This document shows positions 26,871-35,321 of a stretch of 64,000 nucleotides of DNA, piece by piece (within the stretch, counting starts at the first letter, position 1; every line of letters begins with the position of its first letter). The stretch lies in assembly GCF_900113185.1 (NCBI RefSeq), contig NZ_FOZD01000002.1, positions 434,001 to 498,000 of the forward strand, read 5' to 3'. The stretch comes from Agromyces sp. CF514. Its GTDB lineage: Bacteria > Actinomycetota > Actinomycetes > Actinomycetales > Microbacteriaceae. The position numbers were made by a program, and so were the translations under genes. The notes beneath the pieces were generated by a model, which made no database searches, had not been told where the DNA came from, and was given only the letters and a program-made list of their open reading frames with translations.

Positions 26871-27844
26871 CCGTGCAGCGCTGGGCCGCGATCGGCACAG
26901 GAACCATCTCGCGCAGCGTCGTGCCCGACCTGCAGTCCTGCGAGGGCGCCGAGGTCGTCATCGTGCAGAGCCGCGACGCCGCGAAGGCCGCCGCGTTCGC
27001 CGAGGAGTTCGGCATCCCGACCGCCACAGGCGATTACGAGGCCGTGCTCGCCGACCCCGAAATCGACGCGATCTACCTCGCGACCCCGTTCGCGACGCAC
27101 CACGCGATGGCCCGCGCGGCGCTGCTCGCCGGCAAGCACGTGCTCGTCGAGAAGCCCATGACGATGGACGCCGCTGAGGCAGCCGACCTGTTCGCGCTCG
27201 CCGCAGAGCGCGGCCTCTTCCTCATGGAGGCCATGTGGATGAAGTTCAGCCCGGTCTTCATCCGCCTGCACGAGGAGCTCGCGAACGGCACGATCGGCGT
27301 GCCCCGCAACCTGCGGGCGACCTTCGGCATCCCGTTCCCGAACGAGGGCGACAGTAGCAAATGGGATGTCGCGCGCAGCGGCGGCGCCCTGCTCGACCAG
27401 GGCATCTACCCGATCACGCTCGCCCACTCGGTGTTCGGCGAGCCCACGAGCATCCACGCCTCCGGAACCGTGCGCGACGACGGGCTCGACATCGCCGAGC
27501 ACTTCACGCTCGAGTACGCCGACGGTCGGTACGCCCAGTGCGCGAGCTCGATGTCGGAGTTCGCCGAGCTCACGGCATCCGTCGGCGGGCCGAAGGGCTG
27601 GCTGACCCTCACGCCGCCGTTCTGGGCGACCACCGACCTCGAGGTGCACGCGGGCGGCATGCGGCAGATCTTCCGCACGCCCGACCTCGTCGAGTTCCCG
27701 CGCGAGGGCAGCGGCTACGTGCCGATGCTGCGCGCCGTGATCGCGGCCATCGCCGAGGGCGCCACCGAGCACCCCGTGCACACCGCCGCCGACACGCTCG
27801 CCGTGTTCCGCACCATCGACGTGATCTTCGCGCAGATCCGCTGA
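26867..27844 (+). CDS. Gfo/Idh/MocA-family oxidoreductase
   Basis: An NAD(P)-dependent sugar or cyclitol dehydrogenase of 325 residues. The Rossmann motif is AAIGTGTISRSVVPDL and the family's EKP appears in HVLVEKPMTMDAAEA. The C-terminal substrate domain begins around MEAMWMKFSPVF. It starts at the GTG overlapping the GH1 stop. In a deglycosylation operon it could oxidise a released sugar or act as a glycoside 3-dehydrogenase, but a DgpB/C-type partner for oxidative cleavage is not seen here. Confidence 0.88.
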   Translation: MTVQRWAAIGTGTISRSVVPDLQSCEGAEVVIVQSRDAAKAAAFAEEFGIPTATGDYEAVLADPEIDAIYLATPFATHHAMARAALLAGKHVLVEKPMTMDAAEAADLFALAAERGLFLMEAMWMKFSPVFIRLHEELANGTIGVPRNLRATFGIPFPNEGDSSKWDVARSGGALLDQGIYPITLAHSVFGEPTSIHASGTVRDDGLDIAEHFTLEYADGRYAQCASSMSEFAELTASVGGPKGWLTLTPPFWATTDLEVHAGGMRQIFRTPDLVEFPREGSGYVPMLRAVIAAIAEGATEHPVHTAADTLAVFRTIDVIFAQIR

Positions 27845-27911
27845 GCGCACCCGCCGATCACGAGACCGATCCCGTACTTCGACCCGATCCACGATTGAGA
27901 GACCAGACACC

Positions 27912-30209
27912 ATGACCGACCTCCGCGTCCTCCCGTACCGCGACACCGCGCTGCCCGTGGCCGAGCGCGTCGACGACCTGCTCTCGCGCCTCAGCCTCGA
28001 GGAGAAGGCCGGCCAGCTGAGCCAGTACTTCTACTTCGGCTCGGTCGGCGAACTGCCCGCCGACTTCGACCTCAGTACGGTGCCGCCGGAGCACCAGGCG
28101 TTCATCCGCCAGCCGCAGATGGTCGAGGCGGCGATCGCGAACGGCACCGCCGGCTCGGCGCTCTTCGTCACGAACGCGGCCACGGCGAACCGGCTGCAGC
28201 GCCTGGCGGTCGAGCAGACCCGCCACGGCATTCCGCTCATCTTCGGATTCGACGTGATCCACGGCCTCCGCACGATCTTCCCGGTGCCGATCGCGCAGGC
28301 GGCGTCGTGGAACCCTGCGGTCATCGAGCGCTCGCAGGCGGTCGCCGCCCGCGAGGCCAGGGCGATCGGCATCAACTGGAGCTTCGCGCCCATGATCGAC
28401 ATCGCGCGCGACCCACGGTGGGGTCGCATCATCGAGGGCGCGGGCGAGGACCCGTACCTCGGCTCGGCGGTCGCCGCGGCGCAGGTGCGCGGCTTCCAGG
28501 GCGATCTCGGCACCGAGAGCGTGCTCGCGACGCCCAAGCACTTCGCGGGCTACGGCGCCGCCCGCGGCGGCCGCGACTACGACGACGCCGAGATCTCCGA
28601 CTCGGAGCTGCGCAACGTCTACCTCCCGCCGTTCCAGGCGGCCGTCGCCGCGGGTGCCGCGACCGTCATGAGCGCCTACATGGACCTCAACGGCGTGCCC
28701 GCGAGCGGCAGCCCATGGCTGCTCAACCAGGTGCTGCGCGACGAGCTGGGCTTCGACGGCTTCGTGGTCTCCGACGCGAACGCGGTCAAGTCGCTCGAGA
28801 CCCAGCACTTCGCGGCGTCGGCGACGGATGCCGCGGCTCGCGCCCTGACATCCGGCCTCGACATGGAGATGTGCATGTTCGACCCGGCCTTCGGCACCCT
28901 GCCGGATGCCGTTGCGCGGGGTCTCGTCGACGAGGCCGTGCTCGACACCGCCGTGCGTCGCGTGCTCGAGGCGAAGTTCCGCCTCGGGCTCTTCGAGAAC
29001 CCGTACGTCGACGAGGAGGCCGTCGCGGCGGTGCTCGACGCCCCGTCGCATCGCGACCTGGCGCAGGCCGCGGCCGAGCAGACCGCCGTGCTGCTGAAGA
29101 ACGAGGCCGCGCTGCCGCTCGACGCTGCCGGGCTCGGCTCGATCGCCGTCATCGGGCAGCTCGCCGACAGCAAGCGCGACACGCTCGGACCGTGGGTCTT
29201 CGTGCACGACACCGCCGAGACCGTGAGCATCGTCGAGGGCATCCGGGCCCGCGTCGGCGACTCGGTGCGGGTCGAGCACGCGGCCGGCGCCGGCATCCCC
29301 TCGCGCGAGTTCCCGTCGATGTTCGACCGGCAGGACCCGACCGTCGTGAACACGCCGGACGACTACGACGACGACGCCGAGATCGAGCGCGCGGTCGCCG
29401 TGGCGGCCGAGGCCGACGTGGCCGTGGTCGTCGTGGGCGAGCGCCAGAACCAGATCGGCGAGAACGCGTCGCGCTCTACGCTCGAACTCGCCGGCCGCCA
29501 GCTCGAGCAGCTGCAGCGCATCGCCGCGACCGGCACCCCGGTCGTGCTCGTCGTCATGTCGGGCCGTCCGCTCGACCTGCGGTGGGCCGACGCGAACGTG
29601 CCGGCCATCCTGCAGGCCTGGTACCCGGGCACACGCGGCGGCGACGCGGTCGCGGCCGTGCTGTTCGGTGACGCCTCGCCGGCCGGGCGCCTGCCCTTCA
29701 CCTGGCCGCGCCACGTGGGCCAGGTGCCGATGGTGTACGCGCACCTGCGCACGTTCGAGCCGCAGAACCAGGGCAAGCGCTACTGGGATGAGGAGTCCAC
29801 ACCGCTCTACCCCTTCGGCCACGGTCTGAGCTACGCGACGTTCGCCTACGACGCGCTGCGCCTCGACCGCGACGAGATCGCCGTCGGCGAGACCGCCACC
29901 GTGTCGGTCGACGTCACGAACATGTCTGGCCTCGAGGCCGACGAGGTCGTGCAGCTCTACATCCACCAGCGGTACGGCACCTCGTCGCGCCCCGTGCGCG
30001 AACTCAAGGGCTTCGAGCGCCTCACGCTCGCCGCCGGGGAGACCCGCACCGTGACCTTCGACCTCGGCCCCGCCGAGCTCCGCCACTGGAGCGCCGCGAC
30101 CCGCGACTGGGTGCAGGACGCGACCACGCTCGACGTGTGGGTCGGCGGCAGCTCGGCGGCCGACCTCGCCACCGTGCTCACGGTCGCCGCGGCATCCGAC
30201 CACCGATGA
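27912..30209 (+). CDS. bglX: Beta-glucosidase, glycoside hydrolase family 3 (BglX-like)
   Basis: A 765-residue GH3 enzyme with N-terminal TIM barrel (FGFDVIHGLRTIFPVPIAQAASWNP, then DPRWGRIIEGAGEDPYL and PKHFAGYGA), nucleophile Asp288 in VVSDANAVK, alpha/beta sandwich domain with a likely acid/base Glu in QNQIGENASRS, and a C-terminal fibronectin-III-like domain. The architecture equals E. coli BglX, but the signal peptide is missing, so it should be cytoplasmic. Broad beta-glucoside or beta-xyloside activity is typical of this family. The next gene follows with a possible ATGA overlap. Confidence 0.92.
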   Translation: MTDLRVLPYRDTALPVAERVDDLLSRLSLEEKAGQLSQYFYFGSVGELPADFDLSTVPPEHQAFIRQPQMVEAAIANGTAGSALFVTNAATANRLQRLAVEQTRHGIPLIFGFDVIHGLRTIFPVPIAQAASWNPAVIERSQAVAAREARAIGINWSFAPMIDIARDPRWGRIIEGAGEDPYLGSAVAAAQVRGFQGDLGTESVLATPKHFAGYGAARGGRDYDDAEISDSELRNVYLPPFQAAVAAGAATVMSAYMDLNGVPASGSPWLLNQVLRDELGFDGFVVSDANAVKSLETQHFAASATDAAARALTSGLDMEMCMFDPAFGTLPDAVARGLVDEAVLDTAVRRVLEAKFRLGLFENPYVDEEAVAAVLDAPSHRDLAQAAAEQTAVLLKNEAALPLDAAGLGSIAVIGQLADSKRDTLGPWVFVHDTAETVSIVEGIRARVGDSVRVEHAAGAGIPSREFPSMFDRQDPTVVNTPDDYDDDAEIERAVAVAAEADVAVVVVGERQNQIGENASRSTLELAGRQLEQLQRIAATGTPVVLVVMSGRPLDLRWADANVPAILQAWYPGTRGGDAVAAVLFGDASPAGRLPFTWPRHVGQVPMVYAHLRTFEPQNQGKRYWDEESTPLYPFGHGLSYATFAYDALRLDRDEIAVGETATVSVDVTNMSGLEADEVVQLYIHQRYGTSSRPVRELKGFERLTLAAGETRTVTFDLGPAELRHWSAATRDWVQDATTLDVWVGGSSAADLATVLTVAAASDHR

Positions 30210-30229
30210 CCGACCGAGGAGACGCCGAG

Positions 30230-31363
30230 ATGACGATCGAACAGCAGGCCGAGCAGGCCGAGCAGGCCGAGCAGGCCGAGCAGGCCGAGCAACTCGACCG
30301 GCAGGCCACGATCCGGCCCGGGCAGGTGTGGCTCGACACGAAGGGCGAGCGCATCCAGGCGCATGGCGGGTCGGTCTTCGCCGGCGACGACGGCACGTTC
30401 ACCTGGTACGGCGAGAACAAGGAGCACACCACTCCGGGCAGCGGCAACTGGCACTGGGGCGTGCGCGCGTACACGTCGACCGACCTCGTCAACTGGGAGG
30501 ACCGCGGGTTGATCATCCCGCCCGTGCTCGACGACCCGGCCTCGCCGCTGCATCCGGCGCAGAAGATGGACCGGCCGCACATCCTCTTCAACGAGGCCAC
30601 CGGCAAGTTCGTCTGCTGGCTGAAGATCATGGGCGAGGACGAGCAGGCGACGCAGGCCTCCACGGTGCTCGTCGCCGACGACCTGCTCGGCCCCTACGAG
30701 ATCGTGCGCACGGGCCTGCGCCCCCTCGGCATGGACGCCGGCGACTTCGACCTCACGGTCGACCCCGCCACCGGCACCGCGTACTACGTCTTCGAGAAGG
30801 TGCACACCGACCTCGTCGTCGCCGAGCTCACCGACGAGTACACGGATGTCTCGGGGGAGTACAGCGTGCACTTCCACCACTCCGGGCCGCCGTTCAACCG
30901 CGAGGCGCCCGCGCACTTCACGCGCGACGGCCGGCACTACCTCGTGACCTCGAGCACGACCGGGTACTTCCCGAACCCGTCGGAGTTCGCGAGCGCCGAG
31001 GCGATGCACGGACCGTGGACCGTGCTCGGCGACGCCCACCCGGGCGACGAGACCCGCACGTCGTACCGGTCGCAGATCAGCTCGGTGTTCAAGCACCCCG
31101 GCAAACAGGACCTCTACATCGCGCTCGCCGACCGCTGGCTGCCCGATCTCCCCGACGACCTGCCGAACGTGTTCGACGCGATCGCCGCGCGCATGCAGGG
31201 CGCCCCGCGCCCGCCCGGAGCCGAGAACCTCGCAGCCGTCATGTCGCTCGCCAACGGCGAGAACACGGCCATCGCCGACTACGTGTGGCTGCCGATCCGC
31301 TTCGACGGCGACATCCCGACCATCGACTGGCTCGACGAGTGGAGCCCGGAGGACTACGCATGA
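30230..31363 (+). CDS. GH43-like beta-propeller glycosidase (GH43_24/34 type)
   Basis: A 377-residue protein with a propeller-like pattern. Blocks WLDTKGERIQAHGGSVF, FTWYGENKE, RAYTSTDLVNWEDRGL and MDRPHILFNEATGKFVCW resemble GH43 subfamilies that include exo-beta-1,3-galactanases. The usual N-terminal base aspartate (PDP-type) is not visible; an IQAHGG block stands there instead, as in subfamily 24. The N-terminus holds a low-complexity (EQA)n tract. ATG 30230 is chosen because GAGGAG lies 9 nt upstream; an in-frame ATG at 30206 overlaps the GH3 stop and is the alternative. Activity is uncertain. Confidence 0.65.
   Translation: MTIEQQAEQAEQAEQAEQAEQLDRQATIRPGQVWLDTKGERIQAHGGSVFAGDDGTFTWYGENKEHTTPGSGNWHWGVRAYTSTDLVNWEDRGLIIPPVLDDPASPLHPAQKMDRPHILFNEATGKFVCWLKIMGEDEQATQASTVLVADDLLGPYEIVRTGLRPLGMDAGDFDLTVDPATGTAYYVFEKVHTDLVVAELTDEYTDVSGEYSVHFHHSGPPFNREAPAHFTRDGRHYLVTSSTTGYFPNPSEFASAEAMHGPWTVLGDAHPGDETRTSYRSQISSVFKHPGKQDLYIALADRWLPDLPDDLPNVFDAIAARMQGAPRPPGAENLAAVMSLANGENTAIADYVWLPIRFDGDIPTIDWLDEWSPEDYA
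30247..30290 (+). repeat. In-frame 9-bp repeat (CAGGCCGAG) encoding (EQA)n
   Basis: Five near-perfect copies of a nine-base unit near the start of the GH43-like gene give repeated Glu-Gln-Ala triplets. The length is a multiple of three, so unit gain or loss would not shift the frame. Confidence 0.85.
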
Positions 31364-33996
31364 GAGCCGTCCGACTCCGCACCGAGTACCTCGACCGGCC
31401 GCTCGGACTCGGCATCGCGCGCCCGCGCCTGTCGTGGAACTGCGAGGGCGGCCTCGAGCAGACCGCCTACCGCGTGCAGGCGACGCGCGACGGCGAGACG
31501 GTGTGGGACTCCGGCAGGGTCGACTCGAACCGCATGGCGCACATCGCGTACGACGGCGCCGAGCTCACGAGCCGCGACCGCGTCGAGTGGTCGGTCGAGC
31601 TCTGGGACGAGACGGGTGCCGCGGGCGAGCCGTCGTCGACGTGGTTCGAGCTCGGACTGCTCGCCCCGCAGGACTGGACGGCGACGTGGATCGCGGGCGA
31701 CGTGAAGCTCAAGAAGCATGCGCGGCATCCGATCGACTGCTTCCGCACGGGATTCCGCACGCGCGGGCCGGTGGCGCGTGCACGTCTCTACGCAACGGCC
31801 TGCGGTGTCTACGACGCCCACCTGAACGGCCGGCGGGTGGGGGAGTTCCGCCTCGCGCCGGGCAGCACCGACTACCGGAAGCGCCTGCAGTATCAGACGT
31901 ACGACGTGACGGACCTGCTCGCAGGGGAACAGGGCGCGAACCGGCTCGAGTTCCGTCTCGCCGACGGGTGGTACCGCGGATCGGTCGGCGCCTATGGCAT
32001 CACGAACCTGTTCGGGCGTCAGACGAAACTGCTGGCCCAGCTCGAGATCACGTACGTCGACGGCCGGCGCGAAGTCGTGAACAGCGACGGCTCGTTCGCG
32101 TGGAGCAACGACGGCCCGCTGCGGTTCGCCGACCTCAAGGACGGCGAGATCGTCGATGCGAACCTCGAGCCCACCTACGCCGGCAGGGCTCGTGCGGCGA
32201 AGCCCGGCATCGTGCCCACGGCGTCCGACAATGTCGAGCCGCGCGAGCAGGAGGTCTTCACGCCGACGTCGATCACGACCCCGTCGGGGGCCCGCGTGCT
32301 CGACTTCGGGCAGAACATCGCGGGCTTCGTCGGCTTCACCGTGACGGCCGAACGAGGGCAGCGGCTGACGCTGCGGCTCGGCGAAACGCTCGACGAGGCG
32401 GGCGAGTTCACGCAGGGCAACTTCCAGCTCGAGAAGCCCGCCACGGAGTTCGGGCGGGCGACCGAGATGCTCCTCCTCACCGAGAAGAAGAGCCTCGTCC
32501 GTGGCGAGCTGCAGCCGACGCCCAAGCAGGAGATCGACTTCACGTGCGCCGACGGCGAGAACCGGTACAAGACCGAGTTCGCGGTGTTCGGGTTCCGCTA
32601 CGCGCTCGTCGAGACCGACGTCGCGTTCGAGGCATCCGACTTCCGTGCGATCGCCGTGTACTCCGACCTGGAGCAGACCGGCGAGTTCGAGTGCTCGAAC
32701 CCGGCCGTGAACCGGTTCCTCGAGAACACCCGGTGGAGCATGAAGGGCAACTTCCTCGACGTGCCCACCGACTGCCCGACCCGCGAACGCCTCGGTTGGA
32801 CCGGTGACGCGCAGGTGTTCTTCGACACCGCGGCATCGCTGATGGACGTCGCGGCCTTCTTCCGCAAGTGGCTGCGAGACCTGGCCGACAACCAGGCGAA
32901 GTCGGGCAAGCTGTCGGCGGTCGTGCCGAACAGCGGTCTCGCGATGATGTACGACACCACGGGTGGTTCCGTGGGCTGGGCGGATGCCGCGGTGCTGGTG
33001 CCCTACCGGTTCTGGAAGCGCTACGGCGACGAGCAGCTCATCCGCGAGTTCTACCCGATGATGCGCGCGTACGCGAACTTCATGATCGGCCGCACGGGCC
33101 ACAAGGACCGCGCGGCAGCACGCGCGAACCCGTACAACCGGTTCGTCTACGAGAAGGGGCTGCACCTCGGCGAGTGGCTCGAGCCCGCGGAGTTCCTCGA
33201 CCCGGTGACCGCTCGATCCCAGCCCAGCAGGCCAGAGGAGGCGACCGCCTACCTGCACTACACGATGACCCACCTCGCCGAGATCGCGACCGCGCTGGGC
33301 GAGACCTCCGACGCCGCGCGCTTCACCGAGTACGCCGACGGCGCGAAGCAGGCGTATGCCCACCTCTTCCTCGCCGACGGCACGATCGACACCGACCGGC
33401 AGGCCAAGCTCGTGCGGCCTCTCGCGCTGGGCCTCGTCGACGGCGAGGTGCGCGAGCGCCTCGAACGCCGACTCGTGCAGGCCGTCGAGAGCCGCGGCTA
33501 CACCATCGGCACGGGCTTCCTCTCGACGCCGTTCGTGCTGCCCGTGCTGACCGAGGCCGGGCGGGCGGATGTCGCGTACCGCATGCTCGAGAACACGCGG
33601 GCGCCGAGCTGGCTCGCCGAGGTCGAGGCCGGCGCGACCACCGTGTGGGAGCACTGGGAGGGCACCGAGAGCCTGAACCACTACTCGCCGGGCGCCGTCT
33701 GCCAGTGGCTCTTCGACACCGTCGCGGGCATCCGCGTCGACGGGGCGCAGCACTTCACGATCGAACCCGTGCCGGGCGGCAGCCTGACGTCCGCGTCGGC
33801 GCGGTACGCGAGCCCCTCTGGCGAGGTGCGCAGTGCGTGGGAGCTCGTCGACGGCGAGCTGCTCGTGACGGTCGCCGTGCCCTCGAACACGAGCGCCGAC
33901 ATCCGCCTCCCGAACGGCGACGTGCACGCGGTCGGTGCGGGAGCCTTCGAGTACCGGCTGGGCCACACCCAGCACGCCGGGCGGAGCATCGCATGA
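31360..33996 (+). CDS. Alpha-L-rhamnosidase (GH78), full-length form
   Basis: An 878-residue rhamnosidase with the N-terminal Ig-like domain (LRTEYLDRPLGLGIARPRLSW), the rhamnosidase N-domain (YATACGVYDAHLNGRRVGEFRLAPGSTDYRKR), concanavalin-like domain with DFGQNIAGFVG, and the (alpha/alpha)6 catalytic barrel. The probable acid is Glu476 in CPTRERLGWTGD, where the motif is one residue shorter than the RDER of the other GH78 here. The probable base is Glu764 in TTVWEHWEG. The ATG overlaps the preceding stop (ATGA). It is the last gene of the LacI-controlled operon. Confidence 0.9.
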   Translation: MRAVRLRTEYLDRPLGLGIARPRLSWNCEGGLEQTAYRVQATRDGETVWDSGRVDSNRMAHIAYDGAELTSRDRVEWSVELWDETGAAGEPSSTWFELGLLAPQDWTATWIAGDVKLKKHARHPIDCFRTGFRTRGPVARARLYATACGVYDAHLNGRRVGEFRLAPGSTDYRKRLQYQTYDVTDLLAGEQGANRLEFRLADGWYRGSVGAYGITNLFGRQTKLLAQLEITYVDGRREVVNSDGSFAWSNDGPLRFADLKDGEIVDANLEPTYAGRARAAKPGIVPTASDNVEPREQEVFTPTSITTPSGARVLDFGQNIAGFVGFTVTAERGQRLTLRLGETLDEAGEFTQGNFQLEKPATEFGRATEMLLLTEKKSLVRGELQPTPKQEIDFTCADGENRYKTEFAVFGFRYALVETDVAFEASDFRAIAVYSDLEQTGEFECSNPAVNRFLENTRWSMKGNFLDVPTDCPTRERLGWTGDAQVFFDTAASLMDVAAFFRKWLRDLADNQAKSGKLSAVVPNSGLAMMYDTTGGSVGWADAAVLVPYRFWKRYGDEQLIREFYPMMRAYANFMIGRTGHKDRAAARANPYNRFVYEKGLHLGEWLEPAEFLDPVTARSQPSRPEEATAYLHYTMTHLAEIATALGETSDAARFTEYADGAKQAYAHLFLADGTIDTDRQAKLVRPLALGLVDGEVRERLERRLVQAVESRGYTIGTGFLSTPFVLPVLTEAGRADVAYRMLENTRAPSWLAEVEAGATTVWEHWEGTESLNHYSPGAVCQWLFDTVAGIRVDGAQHFTIEPVPGGSLTSASARYASPSGEVRSAWELVDGELLVTVAVPSNTSADIRLPNGDVHAVGAGAFEYRLGHTQHAGRSIA

Positions 33997-34121
33997 TGAT
34001 GGCCTCGCGATCGAACGACCTCGCGACGGTCGGAGAGGGCGGCAGGAACCGGTGCGAGCGCTGCGAGACCAGGCGATGAGGACATGCTGAGAAAATCTCG
34101 CCACGAGAGCCGTGTCGGAGG

Positions 34122-34127
34122 TACGCT
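34122..34127 (+). promoter_or_regulatory. -10 element for the DUF998-DUF2252 pair
   Basis: TACGCT lies about 50 bp upstream of the TTG start at 34179, giving a short leader with a GGAGG ribosome site. The rest of the 33997-34178 gap shows nothing else clear. Confidence 0.4.
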
Positions 34128-34178
34128 CCGATCGTGGGCACGCGGTGAGTCGCGTGCGTGAGCCCGACGGAGGTTCCC

Positions 34179-35321
34179 TTGACGCATTCGACCTCGCTCG
34201 CCGGCATCGTCCGTCGCCCCATCGGCGATGCCGAGGCCCGCGAATCCACGGCGCTGCTCGTCGGTGCCGGCGCATTCGTGCTCGGCGCGGTGCCCGGGCT
34301 GTTCCTGTTCTGGGGCCGGGACCTGCCGATCTCCGGCCGGGGGTCGTTCGGCGACGCTGCGGCGATCGGCGCGGCGATCGCCGCGCTGCTCGCCTTCCTC
34401 TTCGGCTGCCTGCTGCGACGGTCTCAGCGGCCCGGCCCTGATGGGTCGCAGCAGTCGGCTCCCGCCCTGCGGCGCCTGCACTGGTTCGACATCGCCGCGC
34501 TGAGCCTCGCGCACGCGATCATCGCCCTGCTCGGCTGGGTCGGACTCGCCGCCGTGTTCGCCGCGGGGTTCGAAGGCGCGCTGCTCTACTCGGTGACCGC
34601 GGCGATCCTCGTCGGCGCGGTCATGGCGATCACCGCATACGCCTCGTTCCTGTCCGCGGTCAACATCACGCCCATGGTGCTGTCGATCGTGCTGGCCGCG
34701 TTCCTGGTCGTCGGCACGCTGGCGAGCACGCTCAGCGCGAGCGACCCGCTCTGGTGGCAGAAGAACCTCAGCACGCTCGGCATCAGCGACGACATCTCGT
34801 CGCTGACGTTCAACCTCACGCTGATCATCGCCGGCGTCATGGTCACCACGGTCGCCCACTACGCGACGGCCTGGCTGCCGACGAGGACGCCCGCCGAGAC
34901 GCGCGGGCGAAACCTCGTTCGGCTGGCGCTCATCGTCATGGGCGTCATGCTCGCGTGCGTGGGCATCTTCCCGGTCGACGAGTTCCTCGAGATCCACAAC
35001 CTCTCGGCGACGGGCATGGCGATCGTCTACGTGGTGCTCGTGATCGCGCTGCGGTCGCTCGTGCCGTCGATGCCGCGGGTGTTCCTCCTGCTCGGCTACG
35101 TGTTCGTGGCGGTCATCGTCGTGCTGGCGACCTTCTTCATCTCGGGCTACTACAACCTCACGGCGGTCGAGCTCGTCGCGTTCGCGCTCATCTTCGCCTG
35201 GCTCATCGTGTTCCTCCGCACCGCGGGTTCGATGGCCTCGAGGGATGCCGCATCCGCCGCCCAGGCGGTGCGGGCAGGCGCCCCGGCCGACCGGCCCGCG
35301 CCCGAGGCGGTGGAATCGTGA
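34179..35321 (+). CDS. DUF998-like multi-pass membrane protein
   Basis: A 380-residue integral membrane protein with about nine hydrophobic spans. The segment WWQKNLSTLGISDDISSLTF followed by a membrane helix resembles DUF998 proteins, whose function is unknown. A TTG start is chosen because GGAGG ends 5 nt before it; an upstream in-frame GTG at 34158 is less likely. Its stop overlaps the GTG of the DUF2252 gene, so the two are co-translated. Confidence 0.7.
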   Translation: MTHSTSLAGIVRRPIGDAEARESTALLVGAGAFVLGAVPGLFLFWGRDLPISGRGSFGDAAAIGAAIAALLAFLFGCLLRRSQRPGPDGSQQSAPALRRLHWFDIAALSLAHAIIALLGWVGLAAVFAAGFEGALLYSVTAAILVGAVMAITAYASFLSAVNITPMVLSIVLAAFLVVGTLASTLSASDPLWWQKNLSTLGISDDISSLTFNLTLIIAGVMVTTVAHYATAWLPTRTPAETRGRNLVRLALIVMGVMLACVGIFPVDEFLEIHNLSATGMAIVYVVLVIALRSLVPSMPRVFLLLGYVFVAVIVVLATFFISGYYNLTAVELVAFALIFAWLIVFLRTAGSMASRDAASAAQAVRAGAPADRPAPEAVES

